Source: Firm-13 sp964579245
Lineage (GTDB): Bacteria > Bacillota > Clostridia > Saccharofermentanales > Saccharofermentanaceae
NCBI GenBank assembly: GCA_964579245.1
Contig: CAZOFY010000001.1
Location: forward strand, 1-64,000
Length of the DNA stretch: 64,000 bases
Direction of reading: 5' to 3'
Shown: piece after piece, positions 25,280 to 34,217 of the stretch
How positions within the stretch are numbered: the first letter of the stretch is position 1
Layout of the letters: each line of letters begins with the position of its first letter
Translations under genes and position numbers: made by a program
Notes under the pieces: generated by a model
Database searches by the model: none
What the model was told of the DNA's origin: nothing
Seen by the model: the letters and a program-made list of their open reading frames with translations, nothing else

Positions 25280-26173
25280 TTGATTCGCTTCGACAATGTT
25301 CATAAGACGTACAAAACGGGTACGAATGCGCTGAAGGGTGTTAGCTTCAAGATTGAAGACGGCGAGTTTGTATTTATCATCGGCCGAAGTGGTTCAGGAA
25401 AGTCAACAATCGTTAAGCTGATGACCAGGGAGGAACAACCTTCCGATGGCCGGGTTTTTGTTGATCACTTTCCGATCTCGCATATGTCCCGTGTTTTGAT
25501 ACCGGTGCTCAGACGCCATGTGGGTATGATTTTTCAAGACTTTCGCTTGATCGAGAGCAAGAATGTTTTTGAGAATGTTGCTTTTGCGGGGGAAATCGTA
25601 GGGATGCCCCGCAAGGAACTGATCCGGACGGTAGAAATCGTTCTCTCCGTTGTCGGTTTGCGAGGCAAGGCGGCAGCGATGCCCCACGAGCTTTCCGGCG
25701 GAGAACAGCAGCGAGTTGCCATCGCACGCGCCATGGTCAACGATCCGAAGCTGATTCTGGCTGACGAGCCCACGGGAAATCTCGATCCGACAAACAGTGA
25801 GGCCATCATGGCCTTGCTCGAGGAGATTAACCGGAATGGGACGACGGTCGTGATTTGTACACATGACAGTAATCTGGTCGACCGCATGAAGAAGCGCGTC
25901 ATCGAAATTTCGGACGGAGTTCTTGTGCGGGACGAGAGCAACAGCGGGTATTCCTGTTTTATCGAAGAGCAGGACAGCGGGTTTTCTCTGTATAGCAAAG
26001 AAGAGAATTTCGCAGGATGCGATGAATCGATCTATGCCAGAGAGGACCCGGAAGAGGATCATGATCCGGACGCAACAGAGAATACACAGTCCGCTGAAGA
26101 AGAGAAAGAGTCCGAGCTGTGGATCAATGACCAGCCGCAAGGGATCCCGTCGAAGTTGGAGGACGAAGAATGA
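25280..26173 (+). CDS. ftsE: cell division ATPase FtsE with acidic C-terminal tail
   Basis: FtsE powers FtsX, which controls peptidoglycan hydrolases during division. The ABC core of about 215 residues has Walker A GRSGSGKS, the signature LSGGEQQRVAIARAM and Walker B LILADEPTGNLD. At 297 residues it is about 65-70 longer than usual. The extra C-terminal tail is very acidic (Glu/Asp-rich, for example EDPEEDHDPDATE). The start is a TTG 7 nt after GGAGGG. Its stop overlaps the ftsX start by 4 bases. Confidence 0.93.
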   Translation: MIRFDNVHKTYKTGTNALKGVSFKIEDGEFVFIIGRSGSGKSTIVKLMTREEQPSDGRVFVDHFPISHMSRVLIPVLRRHVGMIFQDFRLIESKNVFENVAFAGEIVGMPRKELIRTVEIVLSVVGLRGKAAAMPHELSGGEQQRVAIARAMVNDPKLILADEPTGNLDPTNSEAIMALLEEINRNGTTVVICTHDSNLVDRMKKRVIEISDGVLVRDESNSGYSCFIEEQDSGFSLYSKEENFAGCDESIYAREDPEEDHDPDATENTQSAEEEKESELWINDQPQGIPSKLEDEE

Positions 26174-27069
26174 GCATGCGTGCGCTTGCGAACTCAGTCA
26201 AGGAAGGCTTGTCCGGGATCTTTCGCCACCCGCTGGTTACGATCGCGTCTATTACAACGATTCTTTTGATGCTGCTTCTGATGTCCGCTTTCGTAATATT
26301 TTCCGCGGATGCCAGATATATCATGAAGAATCTTGGACAGCAACCCCCGATTGAGGTGTACATGAAGCTTTCCTCCTTGCCTGAGGAGCGCGAAGCAGTA
26401 ATCGCTTATTTGGGAGGGGATCTTGCTCATGTTATGTCCTTCGTGGAGGCAACCCCGGAAGAAAACTATAATGATTTCCGTAAAAACCTCGGAAACAGCT
26501 CGTCTGTTTTGGACGAGTTCGACTATAACCAATTCCTCCCTTACACATACCGAATCCAACTCGTCGATCCGTCTTTCGCGGACGAGGTCGTTATGAAGCT
26601 CGAAGCGATTCCCGGAGTCAACAAGGTCATGCAGGAACGTCAGGTCATGACCTTTCTGGTTCAGACGACAAAATGGGTCAATATGATTACGGCTGTGGCG
26701 TTTGTTGTCCTTTTTCTGATTGCCTTGTTTATCATTTCGAATATGGTCAGGATCTCTGTATACGCCAGATCTGCGGAAATCAATATCATGAAATACATCG
26801 GTGCTACCAATGCGTACATTCGATTGCCCTTTATTATTGAGGGCGCGATTGTCGGACTGATCAGCGCGGTCTGTGCATGGGGTCTTACCTGGCTTATCTA
26901 TTCTAGGATCTATGATGCGCTGATGAGCTCAATCGATCCGTCGAGCTTCTATTCCATTCTGCCGATGGGCTCGGTATCAAAGATTGTTCTTATCGTATGC
27001 GCCGCCACCGGAATCTTGATCGGGGCCTTTGGCAGCGGCATTTCCGTCAGAAAATACATAAAGGTATGA
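26170..27069 (+). CDS. ftsX: cell division membrane protein FtsX
   Basis: This 299-residue permease-like protein has four membrane segments near residues 20-43, 174-196, 222-245 and 268-292. A large extracellular loop lies between the first and second, as in Gram-positive FtsX. It forms the FtsEX complex with the upstream ATPase and passes the signal to an exported hydrolase. The next gene encodes a coiled-coil M23 protein with a catalytic zinc site, which is the expected partner. Confidence 0.94.
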   Translation: MSMRALANSVKEGLSGIFRHPLVTIASITTILLMLLLMSAFVIFSADARYIMKNLGQQPPIEVYMKLSSLPEEREAVIAYLGGDLAHVMSFVEATPEENYNDFRKNLGNSSSVLDEFDYNQFLPYTYRIQLVDPSFADEVVMKLEAIPGVNKVMQERQVMTFLVQTTKWVNMITAVAFVVLFLIALFIISNMVRISVYARSAEINIMKYIGATNAYIRLPFIIEGAIVGLISAVCAWGLTWLIYSRIYDALMSSIDPSSFYSILPMGSVSKIVLIVCAATGILIGAFGSGISVRKYIKV

Positions 27070-27082
27070 GGAGGTGCATTTG

Positions 27083-28387
27083 ATGAAGAGAATCGTGAAT
27101 ATACTTTTGTTGCACAAGCGTCCCGCCCTTCGGTCTATTGTTCGTCCGGCAGCCCTCCTGTTGGCAGGCTTTATAACAGCCATGGTTTTGACAGGTTATT
27201 CGATCCCTCCGGTATCGACGGCCGTTTTCGCTGAAAGCAGCGAAGAGGATATTGAGGATGCGAAGGAGAAGAAGGAGGAAGCCCAGGAGCAGATAGATGC
27301 GGCCAGAGAAAAGGTGGCTGCTCTTTCCGGACAGGCAGGCCAGCTTTCTGCGGACCTTAAGTATCTGGAGGACCTGAGTGCCGAGCAGAAGGAGCAATAC
27401 CTTGTTATTGCCGGGGAGTTGGCTGCGGCGCTGGAGGCAAAGCAGGCGGCTCTGGATCTCTATTTACAGTCTCAGGAAGATGTCACCAACAAAAAGAAGC
27501 AATACACAGAGCGCGTCAGCGTTATGTTTGAGTATCAGAACAAGTCGACGCTCGAGATACTTCTGGAATCCGACAGTCTGGCAGGCTTCTTCACGAATAT
27601 GGAGCTGATTACGCTGATTGCGGAATCGGATCAGCAGATTATTGATGAGCTCAAGGCCGCAATGGACGATGCCGAGCTCAAAAGTCAATATGCCAAGCAA
27701 GAGGCTGAGGACATGCAGACATTGGCGGATGCAAAACAGGCAGAACTGGATGAACTTGAGGGACGTATCGGCGAGACCTCGGCTGCTTTGGAACAGACGC
27801 AATCCGCATTGTCGGACTGGGAACAGAAGCAGAATGCTCTCGAGGACGAAGCCAAGCGTCTGGACGACGAGATTCTTCGCATGCAGGAAGAATATGCCGA
27901 GAGGCAAAGACAGAAGGAGAAAGAGAATCAGAATCAGAACCCCTCTACCCCCACGCAGCCACAGCAACCGACCGGACAATTGACCTGGCCGTATCCGGGA
28001 GATTATACGATATACTCTTCGTTCGGAATGCGCTATCACCCGGTATACGGAACCTATACGATGCATTCCGGCGTGGATCTGGGCGGGTCGTACGGAAATC
28101 CGATTGTCGCGGCAGCCGGAGGAACTGTCATCATAGCCAGCGCCCCGGTCCCGGGACAGAACACCGGGGGTTCCGGATACGGTAATTATATTGTGATCGA
28201 TCACGGAAACGGAATGGCAACGTTGTATGGTCATTGCAGAGATTTGTATGTCTCGGCGGGCGACACCGTGTCCGCCGGTCAGGAAATTGCGGCTTGCGGC
28301 AGTACGGGAACCTCGACCGGAGCGCATGTCCATTTTGAAGTTCGAATCGACGGTATCAGAGTCGACCCGGCTCCTTATATTCAGTAA
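27083..28387 (+). CDS. exported coiled-coil M23 peptidase, FtsEX partner (EnvC-like)
   Basis: This 434-residue protein has a signal/anchor near residues 19-40. A long coiled coil (about 50-275, rich in Ala, Glu, Lys and Gln), a Pro/Gln/Asn linker and a C-terminal LytM/M23 domain follow. The zinc ligands are present: H-x3-D in MHSGVDLG and H-x-H in GAHVHFE. It is therefore likely an active endopeptidase, whereas E. coli EnvC is a degenerate activator. The coiled coil is the part that binds FtsX in relatives. The true start is the ATG at 27083; an in-frame GTG at 27074 lies in the ribosome site. Confidence 0.9.
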   Translation: MKRIVNILLLHKRPALRSIVRPAALLLAGFITAMVLTGYSIPPVSTAVFAESSEEDIEDAKEKKEEAQEQIDAAREKVAALSGQAGQLSADLKYLEDLSAEQKEQYLVIAGELAAALEAKQAALDLYLQSQEDVTNKKKQYTERVSVMFEYQNKSTLEILLESDSLAGFFTNMELITLIAESDQQIIDELKAAMDDAELKSQYAKQEAEDMQTLADAKQAELDELEGRIGETSAALEQTQSALSDWEQKQNALEDEAKRLDDEILRMQEEYAERQRQKEKENQNQNPSTPTQPQQPTGQLTWPYPGDYTIYSSFGMRYHPVYGTYTMHSGVDLGGSYGNPIVAAAGGTVIIASAPVPGQNTGGSGYGNYIVIDHGNGMATLYGHCRDLYVSAGDTVSAGQEIAACGSTGTSTGAHVHFEVRIDGIRVDPAPYIQ

Positions 28388-29166
28388 TGGAGAACCGAAT
28401 GAATCAGCAACCCTACGATAATATTGCCGCTGTTTATGATCATTTCCAAAGCGATATAGATCCGTCCTTGTGGGCCCGGTATGTTCATTCCTTGATTCAG
28501 AGATTTGGCCCGCAGAAGGGAGACGGCAAGGACGGCCGTCTTCTTTTGTGCGATTTAGGCTGTGGGACCGGCGAGTTCTGCATGAGAATGCTCTCGTACA
28601 ACTACGAGGTCATCGGGATCGACTCTTCCCTGGCTATGCTCGAAAAAGCCCGCGGCAAGGATCCGACCGGAGAAATCTTGTATCTTGCGCAGGATATCAC
28701 TCGCATGGAGCTTTTCGGGACGGTCGATGTTTTTACCTGCCTGTTGGATACCGTGAATCACCTGACGGACAAGCGTGATTTTTCCCGGATGCTTGCATCC
28801 TTCCGCAATTACCTGAACCCGAACGGATTGTTCATTTTCGATGTTGCGACTCCCCGTCATCTCAGAGAGACACTCGGAAACAACACTTTTCCCGTGATTT
28901 ATGATGACTATGCTCTGTTCTGGCAGAATCACTTTTCCCCTCAAAAACAGATCAGCACATCCGACGTCGTCCTTTTTCGAAAAACAGAATCAGAGCTGTT
29001 CGAGAGGTCAGATGCTCAGATTCGGGAGCGTGTGTATGAGCACCAAGAGATTCTTGATGCTCTGGCAGCGAATCATATGAAGCTCATCGGATACTACGGA
29101 GCTCTGTCATGCCGCTCCCCGAGAACGACAGATGCACGCGTGTTCTATGTTGCGGAAAAGCTATAG
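28387..29166 (+). CDS. class I SAM-dependent methyltransferase
   Basis: This 259-residue protein has the Rossmann methyltransferase motif I LCDLGCGTGEF, motif II VIGIDSSLAMLEKAR and a post-motif VDVFTCLLDTVNHL. The family is large and the substrate cannot be read. The start at 28387 shares one base with the preceding stop; an ATG at 28399 is an alternative. It is probably co-transcribed with the M23 gene and precedes hslO. Confidence 0.85.
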   Translation: MENRMNQQPYDNIAAVYDHFQSDIDPSLWARYVHSLIQRFGPQKGDGKDGRLLLCDLGCGTGEFCMRMLSYNYEVIGIDSSLAMLEKARGKDPTGEILYLAQDITRMELFGTVDVFTCLLDTVNHLTDKRDFSRMLASFRNYLNPNGLFIFDVATPRHLRETLGNNTFPVIYDDYALFWQNHFSPQKQISTSDVVLFRKTESELFERSDAQIRERVYEHQEILDALAANHMKLIGYYGALSCRSPRTTDARVFYVAEKL

Positions 29167-29179
29167 GTCAGGTTATACT
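29150..29179 (+). promoter_or_regulatory. candidate hslO promoter
   Basis: TTGCGG (29150-29155) and TATACT (29174-29179) have an 18-nt spacer. They overlap the end of the methyltransferase gene, 35 nt ahead of the hslO start. Confidence 0.45.
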
Positions 29180-29213
29180 AAACGACAGCTTAACAAGTCC
29201 CAAGGAGAGAAGT

Positions 29214-30140
29214 ATGAGCGAGGACAAGGAATTCTACCGGGCGCCCGGTGCGCCGCAAGATCCGAATACGGATTATATGGTTCGCGCTACGGCGTATAAC
29301 GGACAGGTTCGCGCGTTGTGTGTCCGGACGACGAATGTGTGCCGGAAGGCCTTGGCTATCCACCAGACCTCTCCGATCGCCACGGCAGCCTTTGGCCGGT
29401 TCCTGAGCGCCTCGCTTCTTCTTGCCGATACGCTTAAGAATCCGCAAGACACGCAGACCGCGAATATCAAGTGTGACGGGCCGATCGGCGGCATGACAGC
29501 CGTTTGCGACGCGTTCGGACATGTTCGCGGAGTGCTGCATCATCCGGTTGTGGAATCTTCATATCACGCGCCGGGAAAGCTGAATGTAGCCAATGCTGTC
29601 GGCAAGGGAATTCTCACCGTCGTACGCGATCTCGGCCTGAAGGAACCCTACATCGGATCCGTAGAGCTGGTTTCCGGTGAAATTGCGGAGGACTTTACCT
29701 ATTACCTGGCCGTATCCGAACAGACACCTTCGGTTGTTTCTCTGGGTGTACTCGTCGACGCGAACGGCGTTAAGCAGGCGGGCGGATTTCTGGTACAGGT
29801 CCTGCCCGGTGCGGGCGAGGATGTCATCGACAGACTCGAAGCCCGCGCAAACGGCGGATTTCCGGATCTGACGTTTTTGATGGAGGAAGGCCTCTCGCCG
29901 GAAAAGATCCTCGACATGTTTCTCGGCGACCCGCAGATTGCATTTCTCGGTGCCAATGAAGTCAGTTATCAATGCAACTGCAGCAGGGAGCGGATGGAAA
30001 AAGGGCTCATCACTCTCGGGAGAACCGAGCTGGCCGATCTGGCGGGCGAGGAGGATGGAATCCATCTGGAATGCCACTTCTGCGCGAAGAAATATCATTT
30101 TGATCGGAATGAGATCTTAGCCTTGATGGAATCTATTTAA
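29214..30140 (+). CDS. hslO: redox-regulated chaperone Hsp33
   Basis: Hsp33 is a holdase switched on by oxidation of a zinc-bound four-cysteine centre. The 308-residue protein keeps both pairs: CNC in SYQCNCSRERMEKGL and CHFC in LECHFCAKKYHF near the C-terminus. The start ATG at 29214 has an AAGGAGAG site; in-frame sequence upstream overlaps the methyltransferase gene and is not part of it. Confidence 0.95.
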   Translation: MSEDKEFYRAPGAPQDPNTDYMVRATAYNGQVRALCVRTTNVCRKALAIHQTSPIATAAFGRFLSASLLLADTLKNPQDTQTANIKCDGPIGGMTAVCDAFGHVRGVLHHPVVESSYHAPGKLNVANAVGKGILTVVRDLGLKEPYIGSVELVSGEIAEDFTYYLAVSEQTPSVVSLGVLVDANGVKQAGGFLVQVLPGAGEDVIDRLEARANGGFPDLTFLMEEGLSPEKILDMFLGDPQIAFLGANEVSYQCNCSRERMEKGLITLGRTELADLAGEEDGIHLECHFCAKKYHFDRNEILALMESI

Positions 30141-30177
30141 TCTTATTTGTATCCTTGAAGCCTCGATAAAATAATGC

Positions 30178-30206
30178 TTGCAAATCCGCAGAGTATGGGA
30201 TATACT
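30178..30206 (+). promoter_or_regulatory. promoter of the S10 ribosomal operon
   Basis: TTGCAA (30178-30183) and TATACT (30201-30206) are separated by exactly 17 nt, close to the sigma-A consensus. Transcription would start near 30213 and give a leader of about 280 nt. Confidence 0.75.
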
Positions 30207-30212
30207 CTTTCC

Positions 30213-30492
30213 TGCGCGAAGTTTTTCTTTGCACAAGCGTTGATGTCGGAGATTGCCACCTGTCTTGCATGCTGCTAAGACGCCGGTGGGTAACTCAGAC
30301 AGAGCAGTTCGGACTTTGGATCCGGACGACTTTAACAAGATGGCAGCGTGTGTTTTTTCTGAACACATGCCCAGGCCCAAAGTGCTGTGGATCATGTTAT
30401 CGCACAGTAACTGGTTTCCTGGGTTTTCTGATGGTCGCAGAAGAAACGCCCGGCTCGGTTGAAGAAAGCAGCACATTTGGAGGAAGAGAATT
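30213..30492 (+). promoter_or_regulatory. structured leader of the S10 operon
   Basis: This untranslated leader contains at least two hairpins. GTTCGGA pairs with TCCGGAC (about 30307-30327), and TGTGTT pairs with AACACA (about 30349-30367). Long S10-operon leaders are often the site of autoregulation by L4, so that role is likely but not shown. No small gene is visible in it. Confidence 0.5.
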
Positions 30493-30804
30493 ATGGCAAC
30501 CAAACAGAAGGTAAGAATCAAGCTCAAGGCATTTGATCACGAGTTGCTTGACCAGAGCGCACAGCGTATCGTTGAGACCGTGACAAGAACAGGCGCGAGT
30601 TTCTCGGGCCCCATTCCGCTCCCTACGGAGAAGGAAATCACGACGATCCTTCGTTCCCCTCACAAGGACAAGGATTCTCGCGAGCAGTTTGAGATCCGCA
30701 CGCACAAGCGTTTGATCGACATTTTTGCGCCAAACCAGAAGACGGTTGATGCACTGATGAAGCTCGATATGCCGGCCGGAGTCAGTATTGAACTCAAGGT
30801 CTGA
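30493..30804 (+). CDS. rpsJ: 30S ribosomal protein S10
   Basis: This 103-residue protein is the S10/NusE family: a small-subunit head protein that also takes part in transcription antitermination. The family opening QKVRIKLKAFDHELLDQS and the loop GPIPLPTEKEITTILRSPH are intact. It is the first gene of the S10 operon, with a GGAGGAAG site after a long leader. Confidence 0.98.
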   Translation: MATKQKVRIKLKAFDHELLDQSAQRIVETVTRTGASFSGPIPLPTEKEITTILRSPHKDKDSREQFEIRTHKRLIDIFAPNQKTVDALMKLDMPAGVSIELKV

Positions 30805-30855
30805 TGTCGGGTGTTTCCGGTTCATGCCTGTCAACAGGTTGTGAATCGGGGTCAA

Positions 30856-30875
30856 GTTCACGGGATACCGTGAAC
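30856..30875 (+). other. hairpin between rpsJ and rplC
   Basis: A perfect 8-bp stem, GTTCACGG/CCGTGAAC, with a GATA loop lies 24 nt before rplC, with a smaller CCTG/CAGG stem upstream. There is no T-tract, so it is not a terminator. It may affect message stability or translation of rplC. Confidence 0.5.
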
Positions 30876-30901
30876 CAATAACCATAGGAGGTAGAAGAAA
30901 G

Positions 30902-31531
30902 ATGAGTAAGTTCATGCTTGGTAAGAAGGCCGGAATGACACAGCTGTTCGATGAGAACGGTTTGGCAATCCCGGCGACCGTCATCGAATGCGAGCCAATG
31001 GTCGTTATTCAGAACAAGACGGAAGAGAAAGACGGATATTCCTCCGTGAAGGTGGCTACAGGCACCATCCGCGAGAAGCTTGTGAACAAGCCCGACATGG
31101 GTCAGTTCAAGAAGGCCGGAGCATCTGTGAAGCGCCACATGCGCGAGTTTTCCGCTGATTCGGAGTTCGCTCTCGGCCAGGAGATTAAGGTTTCCGACAT
31201 GTTTATCGTTGGCGATCACGTTGATGTCAGCGGTGTGTCCAAGGGTAAAGGATTCCAGGGCAACATCAAGCGTCACGGTCAGAAGGGTGGTCCTGGCGGA
31301 CACGGTTCCATGTATCACAGACGTGTCGGCTCCATGGGTGCCAATACGACTCCTGCCCGTGTCATCAAGGGAAAGAAGATGCCGGGACATATGGGTGCAG
31401 TCAATTGCACTGTTCAGAATTTGAGTGTCGTCCTTGTGGACGGTGAGAGAGGGATCCTCGTTTTGAGAGGCGCTGTCCCGGGCCCGAAGGGCGGACTCGT
31501 TTCAATCGAGACGTCTGTCAAGGCAAACTAA
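30902..31531 (+). CDS. rplC: 50S ribosomal protein L3
   Basis: L3 is an early assembly protein near the peptidyl transferase centre. The 209-residue protein opens with the usual LGKKAGMTQLFDENG and has the long basic loop HGQKGGPGGHGSMYHRR with the conserved glutamine. It has an AGGAGG site and precedes rplD by 25 nt. Confidence 0.98.
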   Translation: MSKFMLGKKAGMTQLFDENGLAIPATVIECEPMVVIQNKTEEKDGYSSVKVATGTIREKLVNKPDMGQFKKAGASVKRHMREFSADSEFALGQEIKVSDMFIVGDHVDVSGVSKGKGFQGNIKRHGQKGGPGGHGSMYHRRVGSMGANTTPARVIKGKKMPGHMGAVNCTVQNLSVVLVDGERGILVLRGAVPGPKGGLVSIETSVKAN

Positions 31532-31556
31532 TCCGGCGTAAGGAGGAGCTAAGAAA

Positions 31557-32180
31557 ATGGCAAAAGTAGATGTTTATAATCTGGATGGCGCCGTTACGGG
31601 TCAGATCGACCTTTCTGACGATATCTTCGGTATCGTACCGAATGCGTTTGCTATGCAAGCCGTAATCAGAAACCAGCTGGCGAACCGTCGTCAGGGCACC
31701 CATTCCACAAAGACAAGAAGTGAAGTCCGCGGCGGCGGCAAGAAGCCGTACCGTCAGAAGGGTACCGGCCGTGCCCGTCACGGTTCCACGCGTTCTGCTC
31801 AGTATGTGGGCGGAGGCATAATTTTTGGGCCTAAGCCGAGAGATTACAGCTATACCCTTCCCAAGAAGGTCAGAAGACTGGCTATGAAGTCCGCTCTTTC
31901 GACAAAGCTTCAGGCAGAGAATCTGATTGTTATTGATACTCTTGAATTCGATCAGATCAAGACAGCCAAGATGGTTGGCGTGCTGAAGGCTCTCAAGATT
32001 TCCACCCCGGCACTTGTCGTTCTTTCTGAGAAGAATGCGAACGTTGAGAAGTCCGCGAGAAACATTCCCACAGTCAAGACGGCTTTTGTCAACACAATCA
32101 ATGTGTTCGACATTCTGAAGTATGACCGCTTTGTCATGACTAAGGACGCCGCAATGAAGGTTCAGGAGGTGTACGTATGA
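31557..32180 (+). CDS. rplD: 50S ribosomal protein L4
   Basis: L4 lines the exit tunnel and in several bacteria represses its own operon. This 207-residue copy has the basic loop TRSEVRGGGKKPYRQKGTG and the RARHGSTRSAQYVGGG stretch that reaches the tunnel. The stop overlaps rplW by 4 bases. Confidence 0.98.
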   Translation: MAKVDVYNLDGAVTGQIDLSDDIFGIVPNAFAMQAVIRNQLANRRQGTHSTKTRSEVRGGGKKPYRQKGTGRARHGSTRSAQYVGGGIIFGPKPRDYSYTLPKKVRRLAMKSALSTKLQAENLIVIDTLEFDQIKTAKMVGVLKALKISTPALVVLSEKNANVEKSARNIPTVKTAFVNTINVFDILKYDRFVMTKDAAMKVQEVYV

Positions 32181-32533
32181 CGAAGGCACCACAGGATATT
32201 ATTTTAAAGCCAATCATCACAGAGAAGAGTTCGATGGATTCTGCTGCCGGCAAGTATTCCTTCAAAGTAGACGAGAAGGCGACTAAGACAGAGATCCGTA
32301 TGGCAATCGAGAAGATTTTCAATGTTAAGGTTCTTTCGGTTAATACCTCCCGTTTTGACGGTAAGGTTAAGAGACAGCGCGGCTTTGTCGGCACAACAGC
32401 ATCATACAAGAAGGCTGTCGTTTCGATTCAGACACAGGCAAAGGACGGATCTTATAAGGGCAAGGGCGGAAAGCCCGTGAAGCCTTCCAATAAGTACAAG
32501 ACGTCTATTGAAGAATTCGGTTTTGGCCAGTAA
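32177..32533 (+). CDS. rplW: 50S ribosomal protein L23
   Basis: L23 sits at the tunnel exit and docks trigger factor and SRP. The 118-residue protein shows IILKPIITEKSS and KYSFKVDEKATKTEIRMAIE, and is about 20 residues longer than the common form because of a C-terminal tail after GGKPVKPS. Its ATG overlaps the rplD stop. Confidence 0.97.
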   Translation: MTKAPQDIILKPIITEKSSMDSAAGKYSFKVDEKATKTEIRMAIEKIFNVKVLSVNTSRFDGKVKRQRGFVGTTASYKKAVVSIQTQAKDGSYKGKGGKPVKPSNKYKTSIEEFGFGQ

Positions 32534-32563
32534 GCGGCCTGATTGATGAAGGAGTGAAGAAAG

Positions 32564-33391
32564 ATGCCAGTAAAAACTTTTAATCCTACTTCCCCTGCCG
32601 TACGTCAGATGACGGTCTCCGATTTCTCCGTTCTCACGGGTAAGAAACCGGAAAAGAGTCTTCTCGCTACAGGCAAAAAGTCAGGCGGACGCAATTCCTA
32701 TGGCCGTATCACGGTTCGCCACATCGGCGGAGGAAACCGCCGGAAGATTCGTATCATTGATTGGAAGAGACGTAAAGATGATATTACAGCAACGGTAGTT
32801 GCGCTTGAGTATGATCCGAACCGCACAGCGCACCTCGCTCTCCTCCAGTATGCAGACGGCACCAAGGCTTACATTCTTGCACCTCAGAGTCTTGAGGTCG
32901 GAGCAAAAGTCGTCAGCGGAGCCAAATCCGATATTGTTGTTGGAAATGCTCTTCCGATCGAGAATATTCCGGTCGGTACGATCCTGCACTCTATCGAGCT
33001 CAAGCCCGGCAAGGGCGCACAGATGGTTCGCACAGCCGGTGCCGGAGCACAGCTCATGGCTAAGGAAGGTGACTATGCTCAGCTACGACTTCCTTCCGGT
33101 GAAGTTCGTATGGTTTCTATGAAGTGCCGTGCGACAATCGGAACGGTCGGCAACAACGAGCATGAGAATATCTCGATCGGTAAGGCAGGCCGCAAGCGTC
33201 ACATGGGTGTTCGTCCCACGGTCCGCGGTGTTGTTATGAATCCTTGCGATCACCCTCACGGTGGTGGTGAAGGTAAATCCCCGATCGGCCGTCCGGGTCC
33301 GGTAACTCCTTGGGGTGTTCCTACTCTGGGTAAGAAGACCAGAAACAAGAAGAAGCCGTCAAGCAAGTATATTGTTAAGAGAAGAAAGTGA
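32564..33391 (+). CDS. rplB: 50S ribosomal protein L2
   Basis: L2 is needed for subunit joining and peptidyl transfer. The 275-residue protein has MPVKTFNPTSPAVRQ at the start and the GVRPTVRGVVMNPCDHPHGGGEG-type C-terminal region with the conserved histidine (around residue 230). It is full length. Confidence 0.98.
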   Translation: MPVKTFNPTSPAVRQMTVSDFSVLTGKKPEKSLLATGKKSGGRNSYGRITVRHIGGGNRRKIRIIDWKRRKDDITATVVALEYDPNRTAHLALLQYADGTKAYILAPQSLEVGAKVVSGAKSDIVVGNALPIENIPVGTILHSIELKPGKGAQMVRTAGAGAQLMAKEGDYAQLRLPSGEVRMVSMKCRATIGTVGNNEHENISIGKAGRKRHMGVRPTVRGVVMNPCDHPHGGGEGKSPIGRPGPVTPWGVPTLGKKTRNKKKPSSKYIVKRRK

Positions 33392-33408
33392 AAGGAGGCT
33401 CGTAAACG

Positions 33409-33687
33409 ATGAGTAGATCAACAAAGAAGGGCTTTTTTGTTCAGGATGTGCTGATGAAGCGTATCGTAGCCATGAACGCCGTTAATGAAAAGAAAGTTAT
33501 CAAGACCTGGTCCAGAGCCTCGACGATTTTCCCTGAGATGGTCGGACACACCATCGCAGTTTATGACGGAAGAAAACACGTGCCGGTTTACGTTACGGAC
33601 GAGATGGTCGGGCATAAGCTCGGCGAGTTCGCTCCTACGAGAACGTTCAGAGGCCATGCGGGCGAGAAATCAACAGGCGGCCGCTGA
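33409..33687 (+). CDS. rpsS: 30S ribosomal protein S19
   Basis: S19 binds the head of 16S rRNA with S13. The 92-residue protein has SRSTKKGFFVQ, IKTWSRASTIFPEMVG and the C-terminal KLGEFAPTRTFRGHAG. It is a normal length and lies between rplB and rplV. Confidence 0.98.
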   Translation: MSRSTKKGFFVQDVLMKRIVAMNAVNEKKVIKTWSRASTIFPEMVGHTIAVYDGRKHVPVYVTDEMVGHKLGEFAPTRTFRGHAGEKSTGGR

Positions 33688-33720
33688 TTCAGCGAAAGCT
33701 CTTGAAGGGAGGAACATCTA

Positions 33721-34203
33721 GTGGAAAAGAAAGTCATGAGCAAGGAATATATGCTTGAGCACCGTGAGGAGATTCTTGCGGAACAGGCAGCACCTGCCAG
33801 AAAGAATGCGAAACCGAAGCTTCTGTCAAAGAAGGAGCGCAAGGTTTTAGGTGTTGGTCGTGATGAAGGAAAGGCGATTGCCAAGTATGTTCGTATCACA
33901 CCTCGCAAGATGAAGATTGTCATTGACCTTATTAAGGGAAAGAGCCTTGATGATGCATATGCGATTCTGATGTACACACCGAAGGCAGCATCACCGGTAC
34001 TGAACAAGCTGCTTAAGTCAGCTGAAGCAAACTGCGTGAACCGTGAAACGGGCGCATTAAACCGTGACACATTGTATGTAGCCGACGCATTCGCAAATCA
34101 GGGCCCCGTCTTGAAGCGTTTTATGCCGAGAGCTAGAGGATCCGCTGCAAGAATCAACAAGAGAACAAGCCATGTAACGGTCGTTCTCAAGGAAAGAGCG
34201 TAA
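33721..34203 (+). CDS. rplV: 50S ribosomal protein L22 with N-terminal extension
   Basis: L22 lines the exit tunnel. The conserved domain starts near residue 52 (AIAKYVRITPRKMKIVIDLI) and ends with RINKRTSHVTVVLKE. At 160 residues the protein is about 45 longer than usual. The extra N-terminus is charged, with Glu, Lys and Ala. The start is GTG at 33721 with a GGAGG site; an ATG six codons later would still leave most of the extension. Confidence 0.95.
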   Translation: MEKKVMSKEYMLEHREEILAEQAAPARKNAKPKLLSKKERKVLGVGRDEGKAIAKYVRITPRKMKIVIDLIKGKSLDDAYAILMYTPKAASPVLNKLLKSAEANCVNRETGALNRDTLYVADAFANQGPVLKRFMPRARGSAARINKRTSHVTVVLKERA

Positions 34204-34217
34204 GGAGGATTTCGAGA

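Noticed and set aside
30213..30492. Small gene in the S10 leader
   Set aside because: Short frames exist, but none has a ribosome site or family resemblance. The stretch is better explained as a structured leader.
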